NCBI GenBank assembly: GCA_951799405.1 | Contig: OX637337.1 | Span: 12,398,347-12,462,346 of the forward strand | DNA length: 64,000 bases | Direction: 5' to 3' | From: Agapetus fuscipes | Lineage: Eukaryota > Arthropoda > Insecta > Trichoptera > Glossosomatidae | In this document: positions 54,830-64,000 of the stretch, piece by piece | Layout: each line of letters starts with the position of its first letter | How positions within the stretch are numbered: the stretch's first letter is position 1 | The notes under the pieces: model-generated | Databases searched by the model: none | What the model was told of the DNA's origin: nothing | What the model saw: the letters and a program-made list of their open reading frames with translations, nothing else | Position numbers and translations under genes: made by a program

Positions 54830-54966
54830 CAGTGGCGTAGCGTGCCATCTCGGATCCTGGGGCGGGAGACCCATTTTGCCGCCCCCATTCTATAGGTTCT
54901 TAATTAAAATTAAATTTCACATGCAATGAGGTACCTTTTATTGAAGTTAAAATAGGATGAGCGGTT

Positions 54967-57900
54967 TTACAAGCGGATTCTACGGGCCTTATGAGCAGCG
55001 AAGTCAGAAATAACTTTGTCAAAATCAATATTAGCAGCCAATTCTTGTTCAATCGACAATATAGCCAAGTTTGATAGTCTAGCGGAGCTCATAGTAGATC
55101 TGAGGTAAATTTTTATTAGCTTCAACTTCGAAAAACTTCTCTCACAACTTGCAACACTAATCGCCAAAGTCAAATATATACGAATCAAGATGACTATATT
55201 TGGAACCGAAATTCCGAGATTCAGTTTTTGAATGAACTGGAGGAGCTCCAGTGGTCCTTTACCACTTATATCTTCCTCTGATTCAGAACAGGCAACAACA
55301 ACAAACTGCTGAAGACGCTTCCGCTCCATCTGAAACTCGTCCTTGTCGATGTCTTCTAATACATGGGAAAGATCACACTCGAACTTGCTGTCCAAAAGTT
55401 TCGCTGGCATCAAAAATCCGAACTTGTCCGATATTTCTTGAATTTGCTGGAATTGAGTCATTATTTCTTGAATGATCTTGTCGAATGATGCGATCACCTC
55501 TCGACGGATTTCCTGTTCGTGAGACAAAGCTGCATCTTCAGAAGATTCATCGCCATGCATGCATTTTTTCCTGCGAATTCTTCTCGTTTTGAGTTCGATT
55601 CCGAGTTTTTCGCAGAGAGTCTTAGCAAAGTCAATTGCTCCTTGCACGAAACGGTCTCTACTTTCCACTAAGAGGGTTTTCAAAGCGCAGAGTTTCTGAG
55701 CACACTTATCCACACTTAGTCCTCGTTGCTGCAGGTAAATCAGTGCGTCATCTACTTCAGGTAGCACTGCAGCCCAAAAGCCAAGAAAAGTTAGGAAGTT
55801 AAATGACTGCATGGCTGTCAGGAGAAGACTGGCTCCCGATCTTGTTTCGGAAGTTTGAGATGAATCTGTTAATTGTTCCAGTACCTCAAGAACTACCTCA
55901 AACTTATTTTTAAGCATCTTGACAGCTACATGTCTAGCGCTCCAGCGCGTTTGAGTGACTCGTTGTACGGCTTGACCTGTGACGGCAACCAAAGCGTTCC
56001 ATCGAACAGTTGATGCGTAAAAGAAGGCAAACAGCTTCTCCAGAGTTCCAAAAAACGTCACGGAATCCACTGATTCAGAAGCAGCGTGTACCCCAGCCAA
56101 GTTTAGTGAGTGGTTTGTGCATGCAACGAATATAGCTTTCGGATTCAGTGCTTTAATCCGGGCTTGAACTCCATTGTGGATCCCTGACATTGTGGCAGCA
56201 TTGTCATAAGCCTGTCCTCTCAGATTCTGTATGTCCAGTCCGTCTGATGTTATCTTCGCGATTATATCGTTGCTGAGATCTTCTGCATTTTTTCCTTTTG
56301 GTTCGAAGAAGTCAATGAAAGATTCTACCACGGCGACTTTTTCTCCTTTGATATGTACGTATCGCAGAACTTGGCTCATTTGGTCATTGTGGGAGATGTC
56401 TGGTGTACTGTCGAAGATTACGCAATAATATTTAGCTTCTTGAATACGACGGATGATGGTGGATTGAACTTGCTGTCCCAGTAAGGTTATAAATTCATTC
56501 TGAGTTTCTGGAGATAGATACGAAACTGAGACTCTTGCTCCCAGCTTTATCTTTGTCAGGTGTTCCATTAGAAGAGGGTCGTATTTAGCTAGGAGGTGCA
56601 CTAACTCCAGAAAGTTCCCGCGATTGCCACTATCATCTCCTCGAATGTCTTCTCGATGTCCTCTGAAGGCCAGATTCTGTTTGGCTAAGAACTGGATAAT
56701 ATTCAGCAACCTGTACAGTACATCCCTCCACTTCTTCTCCTCACTTTCGAAAACTTCTTGTTGTTTCTGATCGATGGTTGCTTTACAGTTCAGGCGAACT
56801 TCCAACTCCTTCCATTTCAAGAAGCTCTGTTCATGGCCCAGGCTATTTTCATGGTCTCCGATTCTTGGATTTAGCTTCCACCATTTGTTGAATCCTTCTT
56901 CAGATGTGAAGTTAGAGCCGGAATTGCCAAAGAGCTTGCAAGAAAAACAATACAACGATTGCTTCAAAGGCGAGTACACCATCCATGTTCGGAGAACCTT
57001 TTCGCCGTTAGATAATGGTTTGTAGAACCACTCTTTGGTTAGTTTTCGGGTACCACCTTTCGTTGAAGTCCCTGAGCGAACAACATCGGCAAATTTGGAA
57101 TCGATGTGCTGTACTGAGCCAGATCCGTGACGTACTAAAAGCGTTCTGACTTCGTCGGTCATAGGAGAAGGCCAGCAACCTACATCGTCGAGATTCACAG
57201 CTTTGACTTCGGCAGGAGCAGAAGGCACGATTTCAATTATGTCTTCTTTAGCAACATGCACTTTTTCTGCAGGCTTATGACTAGATGCTTGAGGTACTTT
57301 TGATGAGTCGACTTCGTCTTGACCCTGCTCTGTGGTGGGACCAGAACTACTTCCAACTGCGACGGCAGGTACGTCTTCTTCTTGTACCTGTAAAATAAGT
57401 TATGTATTCCCATGAATATTTTTTTTTTTTTTAATTTTTGAGCTAAATGAAAAATTATGTTTTCTTTGTATGACAGTCAAGTTATCCAAAAACAAAAAAT
57501 ATTATTCCTAGACTACTACTAGATTTACAAAACATCCCCTATTGAAGTTTTAAATTCAAGTAGCAGGACAAAATTCAGTCGTAAACTTAAAAAGATGTAC
57601 CTTAACTCAATGTAATTTATGTTAATATACTCCATACTTTTTTAACAATAATCAATGTTCAAACAGCTATTAGAGCAATTTTAAGTGTATTATAAAATAA
57701 GATTTAATGAACGAGCGTGACTCCGTACTCGCAGACAAACCTAGGTGAATAGGTTTTGCGAGACTAATGTAAGAAATATTGTAACTTTTGTAAACAATAA
57801 ATAATAATAATAATAATAAATAACTGGAGTAATTCTAGGCCATGCATGATTCTAGATGGAGGAATCATATACCTTCTTACACTGGAATCACTTCCGCTGC

Positions 57901-58052
57901 TGCAGGATGCCACCGAAGACGTTAACGTGGCTTTCGAACCAGAACTGGAACTGAAATATTTCAGTAATGCACCTTGACACTTCTTCGCATCTGCTTCTTT
58001 CTTAGCCTTTTTTTTTGCGGAACTCCGCACCGCTTTCTTTGACTCTTTTCAT
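54967..58052 (-). CDS. hAT transposase, ZMYM1/DUF4371-like, two exons
   Basis: Exon 2 runs from 57387 (after TTATTTTACAG) to 54967, about 806 codons without a stop. Features: TTF-type zinc finger (YCFSCKLFG ... GFNKWWKL ... HENSLGHEQSF), core IFDSTPDISHNDQMSQVLRY (first Asp), LRGQAYDNAATMSG (second Asp), CTNHSLNLAG, TRWSARHVAV and the hAT dimerisation block SVASCERSFSKLKLIKIYLR with LSNLAILSIE. Exon 1, 58052-57881, has KKCQGALLKYF, the usual N-terminal motif, and ends AGT/GTAAGA in phase 0 with exon 2. ATG at 58052 and KKCQGALLKYF are in different frames because of an indel in a 9-base T run (58008-58016), the only damage seen; an internal in-frame start at 58030 could bypass it. hAT transposases excise DNA as hairpins. 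Confidence 0.92.
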
Positions 58053-58129
58053 TTTCAAAAACTAGTTCAAAGATTGGGTAAAGTTCTAAATGATTAGTTT
58101 TAGAAGATTCAACAGTATTTAAAAGATCG

Positions 58130-58650
58130 AAACACAATCAAAATGACTTTCGTTCCAGATCCGAAACTCTCGCGAAACAAACATACGAGTAAAGCGTGAT
58201 TGCGTAACGGTACTTCACGATGCACTAAAACAAACAAAGACTAGTACAATGCTTAGTACTAAATTCAATGAGTGCGAAAGAGAGGCATCGACACGGGCCG
58301 ACGCGTGAAACAAAAGATTTTGTATGAGAAATTAACATAATAAGGAGTGCTGCTCAACTCGGCTCGCGCGCGCCGGGCGGCGCGGCGTGATGCGATGATG
58401 CCGTTCGTATGTAAACAAACAAACGTTATAAAGAGCTCTGTCAGTGATTTCGCAGTTTTTCTTTTAAATAAATATTAAAAAATAGTTGGTGTGCAAAATT
58501 TTAGATAAAAATGGAACATTATAGTGTGTCTGACACATGTAATGAATGAATCATAGATCAGATCTCAACCCGCTTCACTGGCGACCCGCGCTCTCGCGGG
58601 CTGCCGCCCGGGGCGGGCCGCCCCCTCCGCCCCACCCACGCTACGCCACT
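58130..58650. other. hAT 5' region, GC-rich terminal part
   Basis: Between the exon 1 start and the right end. The last 80 bp are strikingly GC-rich (GGCTGCCGCCCGGGGCGGG). Presumed promoter and transposase-binding region. Confidence 0.45.
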
Positions 58651-58651
58651 G

Positions 58652-58991
58652 GCTGATATGTAATGTTACGGCCAAGAATCAATTTTCATTTTTATAGATT
58701 TTTTAGTGTTTGTTCTTATAACTGGATGTAATTAATTGTTTGTATTCCTTGCCTAATAGATTGGTATGAGGCTGACCAACCGTACTGTAAAAAGACGGTT
58801 CACTTTGCCAATGTCACCCCTGTTTCAGGGAAGGTCGGCAAGAGTTGCAGGGTTTATGTTCATTTGTGATTGAGTTTTTATATTGTAGGTCCACATGCAG
58901 CATGTGTTAGCGCGAACTTATGCATGTCTGCTTGTGGGAATGCATTTAATATGAATCTCAAATGATATATATCTTTGCGATTTAGATTTAG
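58652..58991 (+). repeat. LINE 3' UTR and GATTA-tailed module
   Basis: Continues the LINE interrupted by the hAT; the module runs from TTCCTTGCCTAATAG to a short GATTTAGATTG tail. Confidence 0.85.
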
Positions 58992-58999
58992 ATTGATCA

Positions 59000-59540
59000 C
59001 AGTACCCGCAGTATCAGTTTTTTCATAATACTCTATGTATCATGAAAAAACTCGTACTACAGGTACAGGTCCCAATGATTTTCTGGTATCAAGTTGGGAT
59101 AACTTAGTACCTACCAGTGGCGAAGAGTGACATTCAACAGAAGGGAAGCCGGTTGAAAAGTTATTAATATCAGTAAAACCCGAAGTATTCCACATTGAGT
59201 TGAATTGAAAAAAAATTAAGCAAGGAAAACAAAATATTTTGTGCAATTTGCAACTACCTGTAATCCATGTATATTTTTGGTAGAGAGACTTTCGAAAATA
59301 TTTGGAAAACCCGTTCCTCCCTCAATTGTCATGTCTGGAAGAGCACGGCCCAATGTGTAACATGCTTTTTTGTTATACAAAAATATTTTTCTCGCAGAGT
59401 AAAAAAACTGTTCAATCAGTTGAATAAGGGCCGGGCCATATTTTCATTTAACTGAGGACTTACACATAATGCAGCAAATCCATGAAACACAAAACGCACA
59501 CACAAATTTATAAAAATCAAAAACAATTTAAATGTAGATG
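59000..59540. other. Spacer with a repeated 45-bp block
   Basis: CAGGTCCCAATGATTTTCTGG...CAAGTTGGGATAACTTAG at 59060-59110 also occurs at 47066-47112. Nothing else supported. Confidence 0.5.
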
Positions 59541-59554
59541 TAGTGTAGGTTCTT

Positions 59555-59680
59555 TATTTGTATGCACACATGCAGAATGTGTAGGGGCGAACCTACATGT
59601 GCCTGTCTGTAGGCATGCATTTCATATGAGCCTTAAATGTTAACATATCCTTGCAGCTTAGATTATAGATTATAGACATC
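59555..59680 (+). repeat. GATTA-tailed SINE, 3' part
   Basis: Tail half only, ending GCTTAGATTATAGATTATAG. Confidence 0.75.
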
Positions 59681-59689
59681 ACTCGTTAT

Positions 59690-60080
59690 TCTCATAAATT
59701 CAAATATGGCTGGTTAGTTGTGATGTTTTAAACCAAAGCGCCCTCTGTTTAAAAAAAAACAAAAGGAATGCGCGCCAAACAAACCAATATGTTTTTCTAC
59801 CCGATAAGATTCTGATTACAAAAAAAAACCCGTTGTTTTAAAAAATATGTTTCTTATACTTTAGTAAAGAAGTGACATTTATGAGAAAAATCACGCGTAT
59901 TGCTTTATTTTTTATCTAAATTATAAAGTTAATTGTTTTTATATAACTTAAATAATGAAGCCAAAAAAAATAATTAAAAAAACTCGTTGAAAGATTTGTC
60001 TTATTACAATGCAAGCATGGAGATAATTGATTCTGATTATTTTTATATTGATACTGTCTCTCTTGTTTTGGTTTTTTACA
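59690..60080. other. AT-rich spacer
   Basis: No supported feature. Confidence 0.4.
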
Positions 60081-60083
60081 TTC

Positions 60084-60308
60084 ACTGACTTATAGGTTGG
60101 TATGAGGCTGACCACCCATACTGTAAAAAATGGTTCACTTTGCCAATGTCACCCCTGTTTCAGGGAAGGTCGGCAAAAGTTGTGGGGCTTATGTTCATTT
60201 GAGGTTTGGATTTTAATTGTAAGCGCGAACTACATGTGTTGGTTTGTGGGCATACATCTGAAAGCTGTAAATGAATATATCCTTGCAACTTAGATTATAG
60301 ATTATAGA
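60084..60308 (+). repeat. GATTA-tailed SINE in a Copia fragment
   Basis: Full module; directly followed by the broken zinc knuckle of the Copia gag fragment. Confidence 0.85.
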
Positions 60309-60309
60309 C

Positions 60310-60690
60310 TTGCTTAATGATACGACCCTCCGCAGTTGAAACATTTTATAAATTGTCTATTATATCGATTTGTATGGTCCTGTTTTTTATTGTTATTATT
60401 TGTACTTAAAAGTTTTGAAAGCCATTTTATAAAAAGATTTAGTTCCTCTCAATTTCTCTTCTTCGGCCAACAATCTGCTTTGTAAATTTTCTAATTTCTT
60501 TTCCTCCTTAGCAGTTGAGTCCCAGGCGCTTGAAAAATAATTATATTCCTCTGGAAGTGCTAAAATTAGTCTTGCCATAATCATTTCATCGTTTATATCC
60601 ATTTTCAGCCCATTTAATCGAAACGCTAAATTTTGGAGAGCTGCTATATTACCAGCCATGTCTTCACATTTGATAAATTGAAATCCAAAA
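60310..60690 (-). pseudogene. Copia-type LTR retrotransposon gag fragment
   Basis: Minus strand encodes EDMAGNIAALQNLAFRLNG, MIMARLILALPEEYNYF, SAWDSTAKEEKKLENLQSRL and LAEEEKL, the conserved gag (UBN2-type) domain of Copia elements, followed after stops by a zinc-knuckle start CFNCGGSYH at 60310-60345. Gag forms the intracellular particle in these elements. Protease, integrase, RT and LTRs are absent. Cut at the right by the composite unit and at the left by a SINE. Confidence 0.82.
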
Positions 60691-60966
60691 TAAATTGCAC
60701 AGAATCTGTATGACATATGTAAAGCTAGAATCATCTACCAGCTTATGCCGTTTCAATAAAAATATAATATATCAATAATAAATCAATTTTATTCCACCGC
60801 GGTGTGTACCTGCATACTCGTACAATATGGAAATAATCATATAAATACTTAAATGAATATAAATATTCGGTTGATTTATTTGTTGAGCACCGTTTTGTGT
60901 GAATCACACCTCAAGAGCCCTCTGCGAGGTTGGTCTTCTCTGGGAAAAGCGCCAATTACACAAGAA

Positions 60967-61235
60967 AGATCCTTGACTTATAGGTTGGTATAAAGCTGAC
61001 CACCCATAGTGTAAAAAATAATTCACTTTGTCAATGTCACCCCTGTTTCAAGGAAGGTCGGCAAGAGTTGCAGGTTTTATGTTCATTTGAGATTTGGTTT
61101 TAATTTGTAAGTACACATTCAGCGTTTTTAAGCGCAAATTTACAGGTGTCTGTGGGCATGCATTTGATATGAGTTTTTAATTTTAATATATCTTTGCAAC
61201 TTAGATTTTAGAATCTAGAATCTAGATTATTATAG
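60967..61235 (+). repeat. GATTA-tailed SINE (empty site for the LINE insert)
   Basis: Intact module joined to the shared SINE tail at 60885-60966. Corresponds to the interrupted copies at 31590/32455 and 1720/2430. Confidence 0.85.
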
Positions 61236-61829
61236 ATGGTCATTGAACCCTTTTGTATGCAAACTAGGACTTTGTATGGTGGGTAAACTTTTTAGTTATA
61301 TTTTGAAAAAGTAACGACTGAATATTATTGATATTTGTAAAATTTTAAGAATCACAGCCTTTTATCTATTTTTAACCCTTTGACTACCAAGAAAATTGCT
61401 AATACATTTTGTATGGAAAATTTTCACTTTGTATCGCGGCTATACTTCTAATTCACTTTTTGGAAAAAATAATTATGGCAATATATAAGTTATCATTATT
61501 TACTTACATTTGTAGAAGATTATTTTTTTATTAACCCTCTAACTGCCGAGAATTTTTCAATATTTTTTTTCTTTTGTATGGCAACTCCCTAAATAAAGAT
61601 CATGATGAAGCAATGATTATAATTGTTAGCACTGTTTTATAAACGGATTCACAGAAAATTTAAGAAAAATCGTTGGAGCCGTTTTTGAGAAAATCGCATT
61701 TAAAATTTTCTGCTCTTCGGAAGCCATCTTGAATTTTCAAAAAAGTAAAAAAAAAATTATTACGAATTAAAGTAATAAACTTATTCTTTCTATCAAATCT
61801 AAAACAAATTTAAATATCTTGCATTTTAA

Positions 61830-63155
61830 CCTCTAAGGTAGTATGGCCGTACCCGTACGGCGGTAAATGTCATTGCAAATCGAAGTATGGCCGTACCGGT
61901 ACGGCTGTGGTCATACAGGCTTTATTCATAAGTAAACGTCAGAAATGGATTAACCAACGGCATCTAGCGGCTTTCCCCCATAATATTTTAAAAACTAAAC
62001 GAAGTTAGCGGTATTATCGACTTTACAAAAGCGATTTCAAAGTATGTGTGACGTCACAATCATCTTTCGTGGTGTTCGAAACCAGTTTGAACACGTGCGC
62101 GCTTGTCATCGCGTATACGGATATTTCTCCCGCGAAAATTGCATTTTTATACAGTTTTTCTTACGTAAATTGTTTGGTGATAACTTTTTGAAAGTTTTTG
62201 AACAAGGTTTTATTTAAAAAAAAACGTATTTTGTTTGGTGTTTTATTGACAATATTTTTATTCTTTGCATACCTTTATTTACGTACTATTTGATAGCAAG
62301 AGCCCGTTCGTAACTTTGTGTTGTGGAATTTTTGTGTTGTAATTTTTCTTTTATAAATTATCTGTCCCTCAATTTACGATCATGTCGCATAGGGTTAGTG
62401 AAAAGGACATCTTCGATGCTTTAGTTGAAAGCGAAGATGAAGAGTTATACGAAAATATTGACGATTTACCTATTGAGTCTGATAGCTCTTCTGAAGAATC
62501 TTCATCGTCAGAGGTAGAAGATGACCCTGAGCCGTCTACATCTAAACGTAGAAGACAAGAAGCGCGTAAACCGAATGCATCAGGAGGAAGAAGGGTTGAG
62601 GATGTGCCACTACGACTAACGGAAAGGCACTTCCCCTTCCCTGTTCCCCAAACACAGGCACAAGGAAGCAGGACCCAAAGAAAGTGTCACGTGTGCAGTC
62701 ATACAACTGTACGACCAAAGTGTCGAAAAGACACAAAATTCATGTGTGAAGTGTGCAACGTCGCTTTGTGTATACATCCATGTTTCAAAGCCTACCACAC
62801 TAAAAAACATTATTAGTCATTTTTGTGTTTCATCTATGTATTTATATGTATTTTTAATTATTTTTTAAGTGTAAGTTTTCAATTACTTTTAGTGAAGTGA
62901 AGATTATTTTACTAGTGTACGAATATTTTGACACCGCAACCAATAGTTGACGACACCTGAAATAAACATAGGATTTTTCAATAAAAACTTTGAAAAATGG
63001 TAAGTTTTAATTTTTTTTTCTTTAAAAAATGGTAAGTTTTATTATTTATTATTGTGTTGAAGTCGTTAAACATAATACTTTTTATTTTAACCCTTTATAT
63101 AAAAACTCACTCCGTATAGGTATTTACATCATACCAAAACTCACTACCTTAGAGG
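61830..63155 (+). mobile_element. piggyBac-type element, TTAA target, 1326 bp
   Basis: Ends CCTCTAAGGTAGT and ACTACCTTAGAGG flanked by TTAA (61826-61829, 63156-63159). The empty site is visible in copy A at 30987-30990. The left subterminal region has the palindromes GCCGTACCCGTACGGC (61846, near-perfect) and GCCGTACCGGTACGGC (61890, perfect). Contains one ORF (62382-62816). Confidence 0.95.
62382..62816 (+). CDS. piggyBac transposase N-terminus fused to C-terminal Cys-rich domain, core deleted
   Basis: 144 codons, uninterrupted. Residues 1-50: EKDIFDALVESEDEELYEN then an acidic serine-rich stretch, the usual piggyBac N-terminus. Residues 55-72: basic segment (SKRRRQEARK), a likely nuclear signal. 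Residues 76-90: PLRLTERHFPFPVP, normally found just before the C-terminal domain. Residues 102-143: cross-brace zinc domain with Cys102, 105, 114, 122, 125, 130, 134 and His139, 143 (KCHVCSHTT, CEVCNVALCIHPC). In piggyBac this domain binds the terminal repeats. The RNase-H core with its catalytic Asp residues is missing, and the joint is in frame. AATAAA lies near 62962. It cannot cut DNA; it could bind element ends and act as a repressor (inference). Confidence 0.9.
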   Translation: MSHRVSEKDIFDALVESEDEELYENIDDLPIESDSSSEESSSSEVEDDPEPSTSKRRRQEARKPNASGGRRVEDVPLRLTERHFPFPVPQTQAQGSRTQRKCHVCSHTTVRPKCRKDTKFMCEVCNVALCIHPCFKAYHTKKHY

Positions 63156-63521
63156 TTAATGGGTTTTTGTAATATATTCGATTTAAAATTTCAGGTCGTG
63201 TAAACGGTGCTTTATAATAATTTTTTCAAAAAAAATTGTAGAAATGTATGCTGTCCATAATATTGTAGAACATTATATTTTTGTTGACCCCTTAACTTTC
63301 GAGAAAATCACAATCGTTTGTTTTTTTCATATGGCAACCCATAGACACAGATTAGTAAGCGTGTTGCCATAACTAATTTATTAAGTTAAAAACTAATTAG
63401 TGGCAACTCTGAAAATTTAAGAAAAATTCTTGGAGCCGTTTTTGAGAAAAGTGCAATTTTTTTTTTTTTTGTATGGCAGCCATCTTGAATTTTCAAGTTG
63501 GTGTAATGCCATGTTATTCAT

Positions 63522-63781
63522 CTAATCTAATCTAATCTAATCTAAGTTGCAAGGATATGTTACATTGAAGATTCACATTACATGCATTCTCACAACCAGA
63601 CACATACAAGTTCGCGCTTGCACATGCCTCATGTGAACCTACAACATAAAAATCAAATCTCAAATGGACATACACCCTGCAACTCTTGCCGTCCTTCCCT
63701 GAGACAGGGGTGACATTGGCAAAGTGAACCATTTTTACAGCATGGGTGGTCAGCCGCATACCAACCTATAAGTCAAGGAAC
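63522..63781 (-). repeat. GATTA-tailed SINE, best-defined copy (260 bp, 7-bp TSD)
   Basis: Flanked by TATTCAT (63515-63521 and 63782-63788). The uninterrupted site is in copy A near 30607-30625 (AAGTATGAATAACATGGC). On its own strand it starts GTTCCTTGACTTATAGG, has a partial B-box-like GGTTCACTTTGCC, and ends in five GATTA units. No LINE codons are attached, so the 260-bp unit moves by itself. Confidence 0.93.
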
Positions 63782-64000
63782 TATTCATACTTAATACATG
63801 TCCAAAAAAGTTGATGTAGCCAAAATTTGGTATCTTTAGGTCTTATACTTTGGAAAGTGACACACATACAGACGGACGTTTTTGAAAGATAGTGTTTTTT
63901 GGCATGTCCTGCACCAGGACAACTCATTTCCGTGAAAACCTCGAATTTTTTTTTTCACACCAAATCAAAACTTTCTTTATAGCCTTCAGCTATAGCAAGA

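Larger units (their letters stand above)
54830..58651 (-). mobile_element. Nearly complete hAT element, 3822 bp
   Basis: Terminal sequences CAGTGGCGTAGCGTG (54830) and CACGCTACGCCACTG (58637-58651) are inverted. Flanks GCTGATCT (54822-54829) and GCTGATAT (58652-58659) are an 8-bp duplication with one change. It carries a ZMYM-like hAT transposase gene. The target was a LINE C-terminus whose sequence resumes at 58652 (ATATGTAATGTTACGGC). Confidence 0.93.
60690..64000 (-). repeat. Composite repeat unit, copy B
   Basis: Inverted counterpart of 28495-32815, running off the window end. Carries a piggyBac derivative (61830-63155) and an extra SINE (63522-63781) that copy A lacks, and lacks the two LINE inserts of copy A. 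Confidence 0.85.

Noticed and set aside
58360..58625. CpG-island promoter of a host gene
   Set aside because: The GC-rich patch lies inside the hAT element right end; no host exon follows.

Overview
This window reads as a TE-dense, AT-rich arthropod (most likely insect) chromosome segment. The evidence is eukaryotic splice signals, poly(A) signals, many microsatellites and mobile-element classes typical of insects: P, piggyBac, hAT, PIF/Harbinger and mariner-type elements, a Mutator-like transposase, a Helitron, a Penelope element, Jockey-, CR1/L2- and R1-type LINEs, tRNA- and 5S-derived SINEs and a Copia fragment. I see no convincing intact single-copy host gene, no operons and no CRISPR array. 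The species cannot be named from the sequence.

Layout. 0-5 kb: a 5S/tRNA composite SINE, LINE 3' fragments and the first copies of a 260-bp SINE with a GATTA-repeat tail. 5.1-6.25 kb: a 1167-bp hAT-type element with 8-bp target duplication inside one of those SINEs. 7.2-9.7 kb: a Jockey-type LINE. 10-15.5 kb: a SINE cluster, a Helitron 3' end, a 271-bp palindrome, an R1-clade LINE that lost its reverse transcriptase, and an L2/CR1 LINE. 15.8-18.7 kb: a 47-bp minisatellite, a C2H2 zinc-finger exon, a Penelope element with GIY-YIG nuclease, and a LINE tail. 20.5-24.5 kb: a nested stack in which a 3790-bp element with TIR CCCAAGTAACCA splits a 174-bp palindromic PIF/Harbinger MITE. 24.9-27.6 kb: a large foldback next to a LINE RT. 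28.5-32.8 kb and 60.7-64 kb: two inverted copies of one composite repeat with different later insertions, including the piggyBac derivative. 33.2-35.8 kb: a degraded Helitron. 36.5-40.9 kb: a foldback element, an unassigned coding relic and a mariner-type MITE. 41-45.4 kb: a four-exon P-element transposase gene broken by an L2 LINE. 45.8-47 kb: MITEs and a candidate spliced gene. 49-53.2 kb: a 48-bp minisatellite and an uninterrupted 917-codon Mutator-like transposase/YqaJ exonuclease fusion. 54.8-58.7 kb: a nearly complete hAT element with ZMYM-like transposase, in a LINE.

Internal comparison gives strong dating. Paralogous empty sites inside the window confirm the piggyBac insertion (TTAA), one SINE insertion (7-bp duplication) and the interruption of the Harbinger MITE (174 bp restored exactly). 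The most unusual items are: the 917-codon transposase-exonuclease fusion; a 1326-bp piggyBac element whose only ORF joins the acidic N-terminus in frame to the C-terminal Cys-rich domain with the catalytic core missing (a candidate transposition repressor); a 5S rRNA + tRNA + shared-tail SINE; and an unnamed Cys-rich protein relic near 38.3-38.9 kb. All functional statements come from motif recognition by eye; no database search was run.
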